A stretch of 8,043 nt of DNA from Candidatus Bathyarchaeota archaeon (GCA_013619005.1 JABXKY010000153.1:1-8043); one strand, 5' to 3'. Counted from the stretch's first letter, positions 1 through 6,570 are shown. Notes: a model not told the origin generated them from the letters alone. Numbers and translations: made by a program.

Positions 1-1031
1 TCAAGTTTGGGGACACCAGGAGCAACAAAGTTGACGGACTACTCGAGTCCATCAACACCTGCAAGGTCACGGGGGTTCCAACAAACATCGCCCACCTGAC
101 ACCTGGATGGAGGCTTGTCCCGGAGGGAAACGAGTACCTGGAGGAGCACAATATACGTGCGACCCTGAAGTACTTTGACGAGGCCATCCAGGAGGGACAC
201 AAACTCACCTTCGACAGCATGCCTTGGTTCCTGAGAGGAGGCTTCGATATCATGCCGTACCTGTGCAGCACACTGAACCCGTGGCTCAAGGAGTGCGGCA
301 GCCGTGAGAAGTTCGCGGAGTGGCTCAAGGTATCTGATTTCCGCGAGGAGATCATCGACGCCCTCAAGAACGGCAAATGGTACATCAGGCTCGCATACAA
401 CCCAAACACAAACCCCCAGTGGGCCGAGAACATCTGGATCAGCAGGCACAAGGACGAGAGCCTTGTGGGCAAGAACCTCGCCATGATCGCTGTCGAGAGG
501 GAGGCCGACAAGATCCACACATGGTTCGACCTCATCTGCGAGGACCCGGACTCCATGGGGTACGCCGCGGGAACCGCGGACACGGGTAACTTCCCGTGGA
601 AGCCATACAGGGCGCTGATGTTCCAGCACAAGGCGGGAAGCCTGAGCCTAGACCAGTCCGTCTTCGACGCCAAGTACGAGATGGAGAGACCGCCATACAG
701 GAAGCCCGGCAGGAACGCGTTCGGAGCGTTCCCGGGTTTCATCAACAAGATGGTCAAGGAGATCAAGGTCTTCACCATCGAGGAGGCCATCTACAAGATC
801 AGCACAGCGGCGGCGGAGCACCACAACCTGAAGGGACTGGGCACCATTACGCCGGGCAGCTACGCTGATATCACGGTCTTCGACTTTGACAAGCTCGAGG
901 TCGTGGGCACACCCGTTGAGCCACGCCAGCACCCCAAGGGGATCGAGTACGTTTTCGTCAACGGCGAGGCCGTGGTCGAGAAAGGCAAGCACACGGGTGC
1001 CACCCCGGGCAGAATCGTGAAGAGGGTTTAA
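1..1031 (+). CDS. N-acyl-D-amino-acid deacylase-like amidohydrolase, C-terminal part (5' end cut by window)
   Basis: The reading frame is open from the window edge (first full codon at position 3) to TAA at 1029-1031, 342 visible residues. The first in-frame ATG, at 219, lies in the middle of the conserved domain and is not the real start. The family hydrolyses N-acyl-D-amino acids or related amides in the cytoplasm, using one or two metal ions. The C-terminal third matches the D-aminoacylase subgroup: an NAFGAFPGF segment, then FTIEEAIYKIST (the usual LeeAVrkmTs helix), LKGLGTITPGSYADITVFD, and a closing IEYVFVNGEAVVEKGKHTG ... PGR. Earlier, NIAHLTPG sits where the family has its central metal-ligand His segment, and TFDSMPW where it has the DxYPY strand. 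The HxH metal pair would lie upstream of the window. The exact substrate is open; the active-site segment around GTADTGNF departs from the classical enzyme. It runs tail to tail with the minus-strand DHH gene, 3 bp away. Family is confident, specificity is not. Confidence 0.8.
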   Translation, partial: KFGDTRSNKVDGLLESINTCKVTGVPTNIAHLTPGWRLVPEGNEYLEEHNIRATLKYFDEAIQEGHKLTFDSMPWFLRGGFDIMPYLCSTLNPWLKECGSREKFAEWLKVSDFREEIIDALKNGKWYIRLAYNPNTNPQWAENIWISRHKDESLVGKNLAMIAVEREADKIHTWFDLICEDPDSMGYAAGTADTGNFPWKPYRALMFQHKAGSLSLDQSVFDAKYEMERPPYRKPGRNAFGAFPGFINKMVKEIKVFTIEEAIYKISTAAAEHHNLKGLGTITPGSYADITVFDFDKLEVVGTPVEPRQHPKGIEYVFVNGEAVVEKGKHTGATPGRIVKRV

Positions 1032-1034
1032 CCC

Positions 1035-2015
1035 TCACCTATTCTTTTTGATGTATTCAATCGTCTCTTCTAGGAAATTCTCTGTCTCGGATTTCGGGAT
1101 TATCGCCCCGATGACGTCCTTCTTGCCGCCAGCGTTGAATCCATAAGCCTTTGCTTTCGTGATCAGGTCATGGTAATCAACAATACTACTCCTACTATAG
1201 AGCTGGTCCTGATCCTCGAAGAACCCGGTGTTCACCACCACGGTGTCCCTGCCGGTCCCCCATGCCAGCCGCCGCGTAACCTGTGATATGATGGCGTAGG
1301 GGGTGTCAAGCCTCTTCAACTGGACGCCGTCAACCTCCTCGGGGGGCTCAGAGAGCACCCTATCCATCTTCTTCTCAAGGTTCTCCAGGTTTGCCTTCCA
1401 CTTCCCGTTGCCGAGGATGTCCTCCCTTGTCTTGTATTCTCTAAGAAGGTGCGGTGCCTCGGTGACCGAGTCCCTGTCCCCAACCTTGTAGCTGGAGTCG
1501 ATGAGGTAGACAAGTTCAAGCAGATCCTCAAACGTGACACCATTCTGAGTCATATATTCCTGTATTCGCCTCCAGAACGGCGGGTTGTCCTTGATCTTCT
1601 GCTCCCTGTCCCCTATGAAGCCAAGGAGGACGTGGAGCCGCAGGGGGAGGCCGAGGTGCTCCTTCATCACCCATGTGTTGGAGGGGTAATCGTCGCCCGA
1701 AGCACCGTGGGCAACGGGGTTTATGTGAGTTATCCCATCGATGGGGTCTTGGTGGTGGTGATCGAACATGATGACGTTGGCTGACTCCGCTATCGCCTTC
1801 ACGTTACCCGCCGGCAACGCCATGTCGCATATGATAACGTTATCGAAGCCCCTGGCGTACTCGATATGCTCGTCTGTAAGGTAGAACGTGCCCAGCGGAG
1901 GCGTCCATGTCTCGGCCTTCCTCTCCCCAAGCTGCTCAAGGATCAGCGCCCCAGAGCATACCCCATCGGTGTCCCAGTGATGAATAATGAGGATAGAGCC
2001 ATCGAGCTCGAACAT
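1035..2015 (-). CDS. DHH-family phosphoesterase (DHH/DHHA1)
   Basis: A 326-residue cytoplasmic Mn-type phosphoesterase of the DHH superfamily, which includes RecJ, NrnA-type nanoRNases, cyclic-dinucleotide phosphodiesterases and inorganic pyrophosphatases. All four DHH-domain motifs are visible. Motif I is HWDTDG with H13, D15 and D17. Motif II is D64 in IICDMAL. Motif III is D85-H86-H87 in MFDHHHQ. Motif IV is D136 in GFIGDRE. The C-terminal DHHA1 substrate-binding motif appears as GGKKD at 296-300, near the end, as expected. No OB-fold, CBS or PAS domain is present, so this is the short, stand-alone DHH-DHHA1 form typical of small oligonucleotide or cyclic-dinucleotide hydrolases. The substrate cannot be decided from motifs. 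The ATG at 2013-2015 is supported by a TATA box 26 bases upstream. The gene is monocistronic, convergent with the amidohydrolase and divergent from the M24 peptidase. Confidence 0.88.
   Translation of the reverse strand: MFELDGSILIIHHWDTDGVCSGALILEQLGERKAETWTPPLGTFYLTDEHIEYARGFDNVIICDMALPAGNVKAIAESANVIMFDHHHQDPIDGITHINPVAHGASGDDYPSNTWVMKEHLGLPLRLHVLLGFIGDREQKIKDNPPFWRRIQEYMTQNGVTFEDLLELVYLIDSSYKVGDRDSVTEAPHLLREYKTREDILGNGKWKANLENLEKKMDRVLSEPPEEVDGVQLKRLDTPYAIISQVTRRLAWGTGRDTVVVNTGFFEDQDQLYSRSSIVDYHDLITKAKAYGFNAGGKKDVIGAIIPKSETENFLEETIEYIKKNR
1045..1049 (+). terminator. Possible oligo-T transcription terminator of the amidohydrolase gene
   Basis: A run of five T (within ATTCTTTTTGATG) begins 14 bases after the TAA of the plus-strand amidohydrolase. 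Archaeal RNA polymerase can terminate at oligo-T tracts without a hairpin. The tract lies inside the last codons (lysines) of the convergent DHH gene, so it may equally be only coding sequence. Confidence 0.3.
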
Positions 2016-2036
2016 GGCTTCAAGGATGATCGTGGC

Positions 2037-2045
2037 TTAATAAAA
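2037..2045 (-). promoter_or_regulatory. TATA box of the DHH gene, leaderless geometry
   Basis: Read on the minus strand, positions 2045 to 2037 are TTTTATTAA, centred about 26 bases upstream of the ATG at 2015. This is the normal archaeal TATA-to-start-site distance, so transcription would begin at or within a base or two of the start codon. No Shine-Dalgarno sequence is seen in front of the ATG, which agrees with a leaderless mRNA. Confidence 0.55.
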
Positions 2046-2089
2046 CGTTAGCCGTAACATGAAAAACGTCAAATCCGCATGCAACACAC

Positions 2090-2096
2090 ATTAAAT
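2090..2096 (+). promoter_or_regulatory. Weak TATA-like candidate for the M24 peptidase
   Basis: ATTAAAT lies 9-15 bases before the ATG at 2105. If used as a TATA box it would place the transcript start near 2120, inside the annotated gene. That would favour the in-frame ATG at 2147, which has AGGAG at 2129-2133. If the ATG at 2105 is right, the promoter is elsewhere, for example the A/T-rich stretch at 2037-2045 read on the plus strand. The evidence is ambiguous. Confidence 0.25.
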
Positions 2097-2104
2097 GAGA
2101 TTTT

Positions 2105-3226
2105 ATGAACGAGAAGCAGTCACTTGAAAGGAGACGCAGGGCCATAATGGAGGAGGTCCAGGCCAGGGGCTACGAGGCCGTGGTCTTCTTCAACGAGGTA
2201 ATCAGGCAGAACCCCAGCAACACCATCTACGTGATGCCCGGGGCCCTGGGGGACGAGCACCAGACATTGGTCATGGACTCGAACGGCGATACCACCCTCG
2301 TCATGCCCCACTGGGGGGCGCCCCGCGTCCGCGCCTCAGGTGAATACAGCGAGGTAATATCCATCAAACAGGAGAAGGGTCACCACATCAAGGGGACCCT
2401 TGAGGCGCTGAAGAAGTACCCCAAGGACAAGGTATGCTTCGACATGTCCACGGTATCCGCCCAGATGTGGTTCAGGATAGCCGGTGAGCTGGGCATCGAC
2501 CCTGCGCCGGTTTCCGATATCAGCGACCACGTTTTCAAGCTACGGGCCATCAAGGACGAGTACGAGATCGACCAGATATGCAAGGCCATCGAGATCACCG
2601 AGACGGCTATCCACGTGCTCATCGAGGACACGATGCCAGGGAAGAGCGTCTTGGACCTGAAACGGGAGCTGGACTCCAACATGATAGAGCTGGGAGCCTA
2701 CGAGTTCAGCTTCGACAGCAGCATCGGTTTCATCAAGGGCAACACGACGGAGCACCTGAAACATGGAGACGCCCTGAGCCTGGACGTGGGGGTCAGGCTG
2801 GACAACGGGTACTGCAGCGACATGGGCAGGAACTGGCACGTGACATGGGAGAAGGCCACGGAGGACTACATGGAGCGGGCGATGACGGCCCAGGTGGAGG
2901 CCATCAACAGGATCAAGCCCGGGATGACCGGGAACGATGTCCTCGATATAGCCAACGAACTCAACAGGGAGCTGGGTTTCAAGGAGACCGTTCGCACAGG
3001 TCACCAGATAGGGCTTGACGTGCACGACTACACGATGCCCTACGCGCCCAGCTTCGGGCCCATAGAGACAGACAACCAGCCACTGAAGCCTGGGATGACG
3101 CTGACCTACGAGCCAAACAGGCGTGACCCTGAGACCAACTACCGGGGCCACATAGAGGACGTGATACTTTTCACTGAGAACGGTGTCATCTGTCTCAACG
3201 AGATGCCCTACAGGATCACCTGGTAG
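2105..3226 (+). CDS. M24-family metallopeptidase (Xaa-Pro dipeptidase/aminopeptidase P type)
   Basis: A 373-residue cytoplasmic 'pita-bread' metallopeptidase homologue. The N-terminal creatinase-like domain covers about residues 1-145 and the catalytic domain about 150-373. All five dinuclear metal ligands are present in the right order: D227 (SLDVGV), D239 (YCSDMGR), H300 (RTGHQIGL), E336 (TYEPNR) and E351 (GHIEDV). H217, in NTTEH before the first Asp, sits where prolidases carry a substrate-side His. Length and architecture fit Xaa-Pro peptidases, which release N-terminal residues preceding proline; creatinase-like or other relatives cannot be excluded. The ATG at 2105 keeps the charged first helix (SLERRRRAIMEE) usual in this family. 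An alternative ATG at 2147 has a possible AGGAG site at a long 13-base spacing. The gene diverges from the DHH gene, and its last 11 bp overlap the convergent regulator gene. Third codon positions are very GC-rich. Confidence 0.88.
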   Translation: MNEKQSLERRRRAIMEEVQARGYEAVVFFNEVIRQNPSNTIYVMPGALGDEHQTLVMDSNGDTTLVMPHWGAPRVRASGEYSEVISIKQEKGHHIKGTLEALKKYPKDKVCFDMSTVSAQMWFRIAGELGIDPAPVSDISDHVFKLRAIKDEYEIDQICKAIEITETAIHVLIEDTMPGKSVLDLKRELDSNMIELGAYEFSFDSSIGFIKGNTTEHLKHGDALSLDVGVRLDNGYCSDMGRNWHVTWEKATEDYMERAMTAQVEAINRIKPGMTGNDVLDIANELNRELGFKETVRTGHQIGLDVHDYTMPYAPSFGPIETDNQPLKPGMTLTYEPNRRDPETNYRGHIEDVILFTENGVICLNEMPYRITW

Positions 3227-3836
3227 CCATATCCCTCAGGGTTTTTCTGAGCTCCCTGTACCTTTCTATTGATTCATCAAAATCTTCGTCGTCCATCTGC
3301 ACAAGGTTGGCGTACCAGAGAACCCTGTTGAGGAGAAGAGGGTTCATGGGCCCGAACTTCATGAAGAACCCGGAGGCGCTGCACTCCCTGCAGAACTCGT
3401 AGGTGTTCAACGGGTTGTCGAGGGTGCTCCTGTACCTATCGAACAGCTCCTCTATCACGGTGGCGTTCCTCATGGAGATTTCAATGTTTACTCCCAGCTC
3501 TCTGAGGCCGTTGAGAACTGCCAGAGCCTGCTGGGTGGGGCTCTCGATGATATGGTCCTCGCTGAAGACTAGGGTATCGGAGGGCACCGAGTAGAAGCTT
3601 TCAATTAGATGCCCACTCCTGCGCTCGTATTCCAACCCCACTATCCCCGCGTCCTGCAGCTTGTTCATGTGGTGGTAGATGTTCTGGGGCGTCATCCCCA
3701 GCTGATCCGCGATGTCCTTGACAGTGTGAGGCTCATCACGGAGTATGAAGACGATTCTTCGCCTTGTCTGGTCCTCAAGGAGTTTGAACCCCTCCCTTGA
3801 GATTCGGTGTACGAGACCTTCCTGGTTGCCCTCCAT
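3216..3836 (-). CDS. ArsR-like winged-helix transcriptional regulator
   Basis: A 206-residue DNA-binding protein. A winged helix-turn-helix covers about residues 16-83: LEDQTRRRIVFIL (first helix), HTVKDIADQLG and MTPQNIYHHMNKLQDAGIV (helix-turn-helix with recognition helix), then the wing ERRSGHLIESFYSV. This is the ArsR/HTH_20-like layout common in archaeal regulators. The C-terminal half (about 85-206) is helical and not recognised; it carries a CxxC pair (C149, C152) in FCRECSAS. I chose the ATG at 3834-3836. A longer in-frame reading begins with TTG at 3896 and would give 226 residues. That extension runs through the inverted repeat and the TATA-like box, and it would leave no promoter at a sensible distance. 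The gene diverges from mutL, with the operator-like repeat between them, so it probably controls itself and/or the mutL pair. Its 3' end overlaps the M24 gene by 11 bp. Confidence 0.82.
   Translation of the reverse strand: MEGNQEGLVHRISREGFKLLEDQTRRRIVFILRDEPHTVKDIADQLGMTPQNIYHHMNKLQDAGIVGLEYERRSGHLIESFYSVPSDTLVFSEDHIIESPTQQALAVLNGLRELGVNIEISMRNATVIEELFDRYRSTLDNPLNTYEFCRECSASGFFMKFGPMNPLLLNRVLWYANLVQMDDEDFDESIERYRELRKTLRDMATR
3242..3246 (+). terminator. Possible oligo-T terminator after the M24 peptidase gene
   Basis: A run of five T starts 16 bases after the TAG at 3224-3226. It resembles the hairpin-free oligo-T terminators of archaea and mirrors the placement after the first gene in the window. 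It lies within the coding end of the convergent regulator, so it is only a candidate. Confidence 0.3.
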
Positions 3837-3865
3837 TTGTGACACCGTATTGTCCTCAGAAAGAA

Positions 3866-3882
3866 GGGCATTTAAAATGCCC
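3866..3882. promoter_or_regulatory. Operator-like inverted repeat over the regulator's TATA box
   Basis: GGGCATT-TAA-AATGCCC is a perfect 7-bp inverted repeat with a 3-bp centre. It lies 30 bases upstream of the regulator ATG and about 90 bases upstream of the mutL ATG. On the minus strand its centre forms a TATA-like TTTTAAAT (3877 to 3870), which would start a transcript near 3847 and leave a leader of about 10 bases before the regulator. A dimeric winged-helix protein bound here would block that promoter. The repeat is seen directly; binding by the neighbouring regulator is inference. Confidence 0.5.
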
Positions 3883-3905
3883 GTTTTAATAGCCAAACGG
3901 AGTCG

Positions 3906-3912
3906 TATTAAA
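3906..3912 (+). promoter_or_regulatory. Candidate TATA box for the mutL operon
   Basis: TATTAAA lies about 64 bases before the mutL ATG. At archaeal spacing it would start transcription near 3935, giving a leader of some 35-40 bases with a proper ribosome site. That suits a led rather than leaderless transcript. The box is 24 bases from the edge of the inverted repeat on its upstream side. Confidence 0.4.
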
Positions 3913-3961
3913 CTCAGGTTATCAAAGCCATCTCAGGGAACCTTGAGTGGTGTTTCAAGGT

Positions 3962-3966
3962 AGGTG
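3962..3966 (+). promoter_or_regulatory. Ribosome binding site that fixes the mutL start
   Basis: AGGTG ends 6 bases before the ATG at 3973 and is complementary to the 3' end of archaeal 16S rRNA. The upstream in-frame GTG at 3964 lies inside this site, so the GTG is unlikely to be the start and ATG 3973 is preferred. Confidence 0.6.
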
Positions 3967-3972
3967 TTTGAT

Positions 3973-5700
3973 ATGAGTGTGGATGAAAAAGGGTCCTATG
4001 TCCTCGTCGACATAGGCAGTCAGGTTACTAGGGGGCTTCTCGTTGAAAAGGAAAACGGCGAGTACAAGATCGTGGGAGAAGGATCAGCGATGACCACGGT
4101 GGAGCAGCCTCAGCTGGACGCCTCAATCGGCGTCAAAAACGCGTTAGACATGGTCAAGGAAAAGACTGGGAAAGTAATCCTGGATGATGGGCGTCCTGTG
4201 CCCGGACGGACCTTCATGTTCAGCAGTGACGCTAGTGGCGGCCTACACATGGTGGTTACTGGCGTAATAGGAATGATCTCTGCAGAGAGCGCCCAGAGGG
4301 CGGCTTTAGGGGCAGGCGCATTGCTGATAGACCAGTTCAGCAAGGACGACGGTCGACCGGTTCACACCAAGGTGGCTTCAATGCGTTCAATGAAGCCTGA
4401 TATCCTGCTCATGGCTGGAGGAACTGATGGTGGAGCCGTCGCCCAGGTGATAGAGATGGCCGAGATAATCAACGAGGCAGATGTCCAGCCCAGGTTTGGC
4501 TCCGAGTATCCCCTCCCCGTTATCTTCGCTGGAAACGTTGAGCTGCAGGACAGGGTTCAGGAGGTTCTCAGTGAAGGGTACGCCACCAAGGTTGTGGACA
4601 ACGTCAGGCCAGTGATCGATAGAGAGAACCTAGGTCCAGCCCGCGAGGGCATCTACGATGCCTACATGGAGCACGTGATAGTCCATTCCCCCGGTTACTT
4701 GAAGCTGGCTGAGTGGACGGGCAGCAGGATCATCCCATCTCAGGCGTCTGTGGGAAAGATGCTGTACTCCTACGCCCAGGACAGGGGAATCAATATGATC
4801 GGAGTGGACGTGGGAGGCGACACCACCGACGTGTACTCAGTCTACGACAGCGTCTTCAACCGCTCTCTCAACGCCGATATCGGGCTATCCTATGGCCTGA
4901 GCAACATCCTGAAGACGACCGGAGTAGAAAACATTCTCAGGTGGCTGCCTGGCTCGGATGATAAGCAGGTCAGAAACATCATCGGGAACCTCATGATAAA
5001 CCACCCTGAGCAATATACCTCTGAGCAGGTGCGGATTCAATCTGCCCTAGCAAGGGAGGCAATTAGCCTCGGCTTGGAGAAACACAAGGATATAGCGTCG
5101 AGGCTCAAGGGATCGATCCTGGACAGGACCCTCTCCGATATGTTCGAGCAGGAAATTGTACAAACCAGGATCAACATGATGAGGACTGATTTGATCCTCG
5201 GCAAGGGCGAAGTGTTCAAGCATCAGTCGGACGAGGAATCCGCCCTGATACTCATTGATTCCCTGAAACCAGAGGGAATAACCGAGCTAGCCCTTGACAA
5301 GTCCAGCCTGACCGCTCCACTCGGAAACCTGCTGGACCATGAAAAGGAGGCGTCCCTGAGCCTCTTCAATGAGTCGATTTCGTTCCTCGGTACATGCATC
5401 GCACCCATTGGAAACGCGAAGCCGGGGGAAAACGTACTCAAAATTACCCTTGAGACAGGGGGAAAGGAGGAGTACGTGATCAAACAAGGCGAGCTCAACA
5501 TCCTGCCCATTAGGGGTAAAGAGGTTGAGGTGAACCTCCTCCCTAGTAGGTCAGATCTGGGGAGAGGAAGAAACAAGGCAATCACCAGAACGGTACTTGG
5601 AGGCTGCCTGGGCCTGATTATCGACACAAGGGATAGACCCATTTCCGGCAGGGGTAAGCCCCTCGGACTGCTTCCATATGAGAACGGGAGGTCCAGCTAA
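3973..5700 (+). CDS. mutL: MutL/GlmL-type ASKHA-family ATPase (glutamate mutase L family)
   Basis: A 575-residue protein of the glutamate mutase L family, not the DNA-repair MutL. In clostridia this ATPase is encoded between the small and large subunits of B12-dependent glutamate mutase and is thought to act as a chaperone or reactivator. The ASKHA nucleotide-binding signs are clear: phosphate-1 motif VDIGSQVTRG with D13, adenosine-like MAGGTDGG at 147-154, and phosphate-2 motif GVDVGGDTTD at 277-286 with D279 and D286. A GG-rich SDASGGLHMVVTG near residue 80 and ADIGLSYG at 301-308 are also typical. The C-terminal 150 residues end in a β-rich region with LGGCLGLIIDTRDRP. It is longer than the clostridial form. 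No mutase subunit gene lies in the window. It overlaps the next gene by one base. Third codon positions are visibly less GC-rich than in the peptidase. Family is sure; the client protein is unknown. Confidence 0.87.
   Translation: MSVDEKGSYVLVDIGSQVTRGLLVEKENGEYKIVGEGSAMTTVEQPQLDASIGVKNALDMVKEKTGKVILDDGRPVPGRTFMFSSDASGGLHMVVTGVIGMISAESAQRAALGAGALLIDQFSKDDGRPVHTKVASMRSMKPDILLMAGGTDGGAVAQVIEMAEIINEADVQPRFGSEYPLPVIFAGNVELQDRVQEVLSEGYATKVVDNVRPVIDRENLGPAREGIYDAYMEHVIVHSPGYLKLAEWTGSRIIPSQASVGKMLYSYAQDRGINMIGVDVGGDTTDVYSVYDSVFNRSLNADIGLSYGLSNILKTTGVENILRWLPGSDDKQVRNIIGNLMINHPEQYTSEQVRIQSALAREAISLGLEKHKDIASRLKGSILDRTLSDMFEQEIVQTRINMMRTDLILGKGEVFKHQSDEESALILIDSLKPEGITELALDKSSLTAPLGNLLDHEKEASLSLFNESISFLGTCIAPIGNAKPGENVLKITLETGGKEEYVIKQGELNILPIRGKEVEVNLLPSRSDLGRGRNKAITRTVLGGCLGLIIDTRDRPISGRGKPLGLLPYENGRSS
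5687..5692 (+). promoter_or_regulatory. Consensus ribosome binding site inside the end of mutL
   Basis: GGAGGT lies 7 bases before the ATG at 5700 and overlaps the last codons of mutL. Together with the TAATG stop/start overlap it points to translational coupling of the two proteins, and it fixes the downstream start. Confidence 0.75.
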
Positions 5701-6563
5701 TGCCAGTTGAGATCATATCCAAGCAGAGGAGGCTCCCCACACGGGGTGAAGTGCTCGTCGAAGTGGGCCAGCAGGTCCAGCCAGAGACTGTTGTTGCCAA
5801 AGGAGTTGTCCCAAACCACGAGCTCCATGATTTGAATCTATTCAAGCAGCTAAGGGTAGAACCTGAGGTGGTGAAGAATTACCTGACAAAGGCAGAGGGA
5901 GAGCAGGTGGCGAGGGACGAGGTGATAGCCGTCAGCAGGAGCTTCTTCACGAGGCAGACCCGTGTATCCCGGTCACCTGTAGACGGCTTCATCGAACGAG
6001 TCTCGACTGTAAACGGCAGGGTCTACATCAGGGGCAACCCCCTTGACGTCGAGGTCACAGCCTATATCCCCGGTGTCATAAAGGAGGTTATTCCTGAGGA
6101 GGGCGCCGTGGTGGAGGCATCGGGCATCCGGTTTGAGGGGGCGTTCGGTATTGGAGGGGAAGCCTATGGGGACATCATTCTGGCTTCAGAAGGCCCAGAT
6201 ACGCCGCTTTCATCGGATGATATCCTGCCTGAGCACAAGGGCAAAGTCATCGTCGGCGGCTCCATCGCCACCCTCGATGCACTGAGGGAGGCAGTAAACG
6301 TGGGCGCGAAGGGGGTGATAGTAGGCGGGGTCGACCAGAAGGACCTGACCTACTTCCTGGGCTACGAGATCGGCGTTCCCGTTACAGGCTACGAGCAGAC
6401 GGGGCTGACCCTGATTATGACGGGAGGGTTCGGTGTCAACCCCATGGAGGGGATTCTTTTCGAGACCCTACGGGGGCACTCGGGGAGGATGGCTTGCATC
6501 AACGGGGCAACCCAGATTAGGTCAAGGTCTATCAGGCCCGAGATTATCCTCCCATCTCCTTGA
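5700..6563 (+). CDS. MutL-associated conserved protein with barrel-sandwich (lipoyl/RnfC-like) repeats, function unknown
   Basis: A 287-residue soluble protein without signal peptide or membrane segments. I recognise it as the usual neighbour of MutL-type ATPases in other prokaryotes, from memory; I know of no assigned activity. The N-terminal half (about 13-140) has three segments shaped like barrel-sandwich hybrid strands: GEVLVEVGQQVQPETVVAKG, SPVDGFIERVSTVNGRVYI and AYIPGVIKEVIPEEGAVVEA. These resemble biotinyl/lipoyl or RnfC-type domains, but there is no modification lysine in an MKM-like turn. The C-terminal half (about 180-282) is a separate α/β unit: GKVIVGGSIATLDALREA, GAKGVIVGGV, a GYEIGVPVTGYE stretch, LTLIMTGGFG, then a conserved-looking tail with INGATQIRSRSIRPEII. 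The ATG shares its A with the mutL stop TAA, and GGAGGT precedes it, so it is surely co-translated with mutL. It may be a scaffold or adaptor for the ATPase or its client. Confidence 0.72.
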   Translation: MPVEIISKQRRLPTRGEVLVEVGQQVQPETVVAKGVVPNHELHDLNLFKQLRVEPEVVKNYLTKAEGEQVARDEVIAVSRSFFTRQTRVSRSPVDGFIERVSTVNGRVYIRGNPLDVEVTAYIPGVIKEVIPEEGAVVEASGIRFEGAFGIGGEAYGDIILASEGPDTPLSSDDILPEHKGKVIVGGSIATLDALREAVNVGAKGVIVGGVDQKDLTYFLGYEIGVPVTGYEQTGLTLIMTGGFGVNPMEGILFETLRGHSGRMACINGATQIRSRSIRPEIILPSP

Positions 6564-6570
6564 TGAAAAG

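Noticed and set aside
39..629. 196-residue minus-strand open frame
   Set aside because: It is antisense to the amidohydrolase, whose plus frame shows conserved family motifs; the long frame results from GC-rich third positions.
2540..3151. 203-residue minus-strand open frame
   Set aside because: It is a shadow of the M24 catalytic domain, has low-complexity Val/Leu/His composition and no recognisable domain.
5223..5642. 139-residue minus-strand open frame inside mutL
   Set aside because: It is antisense to the C-terminal part of mutL, with no family resemblance.
3973..5700. DNA mismatch-repair MutL
   Set aside because: There is no GHKL ATPase motif set (N/DxG, GxG loops of MutL/HSP90 type); the phosphate motifs and GGTDGG are those of the ASKHA glutamate mutase L family.
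5700..6563. Biotin or lipoyl carrier protein
   Set aside because: The glycine-rich strand pattern is similar, but no lysine sits in a carrier turn (MKM or DKA-like) and the C-terminal α/β half is foreign to carriers.
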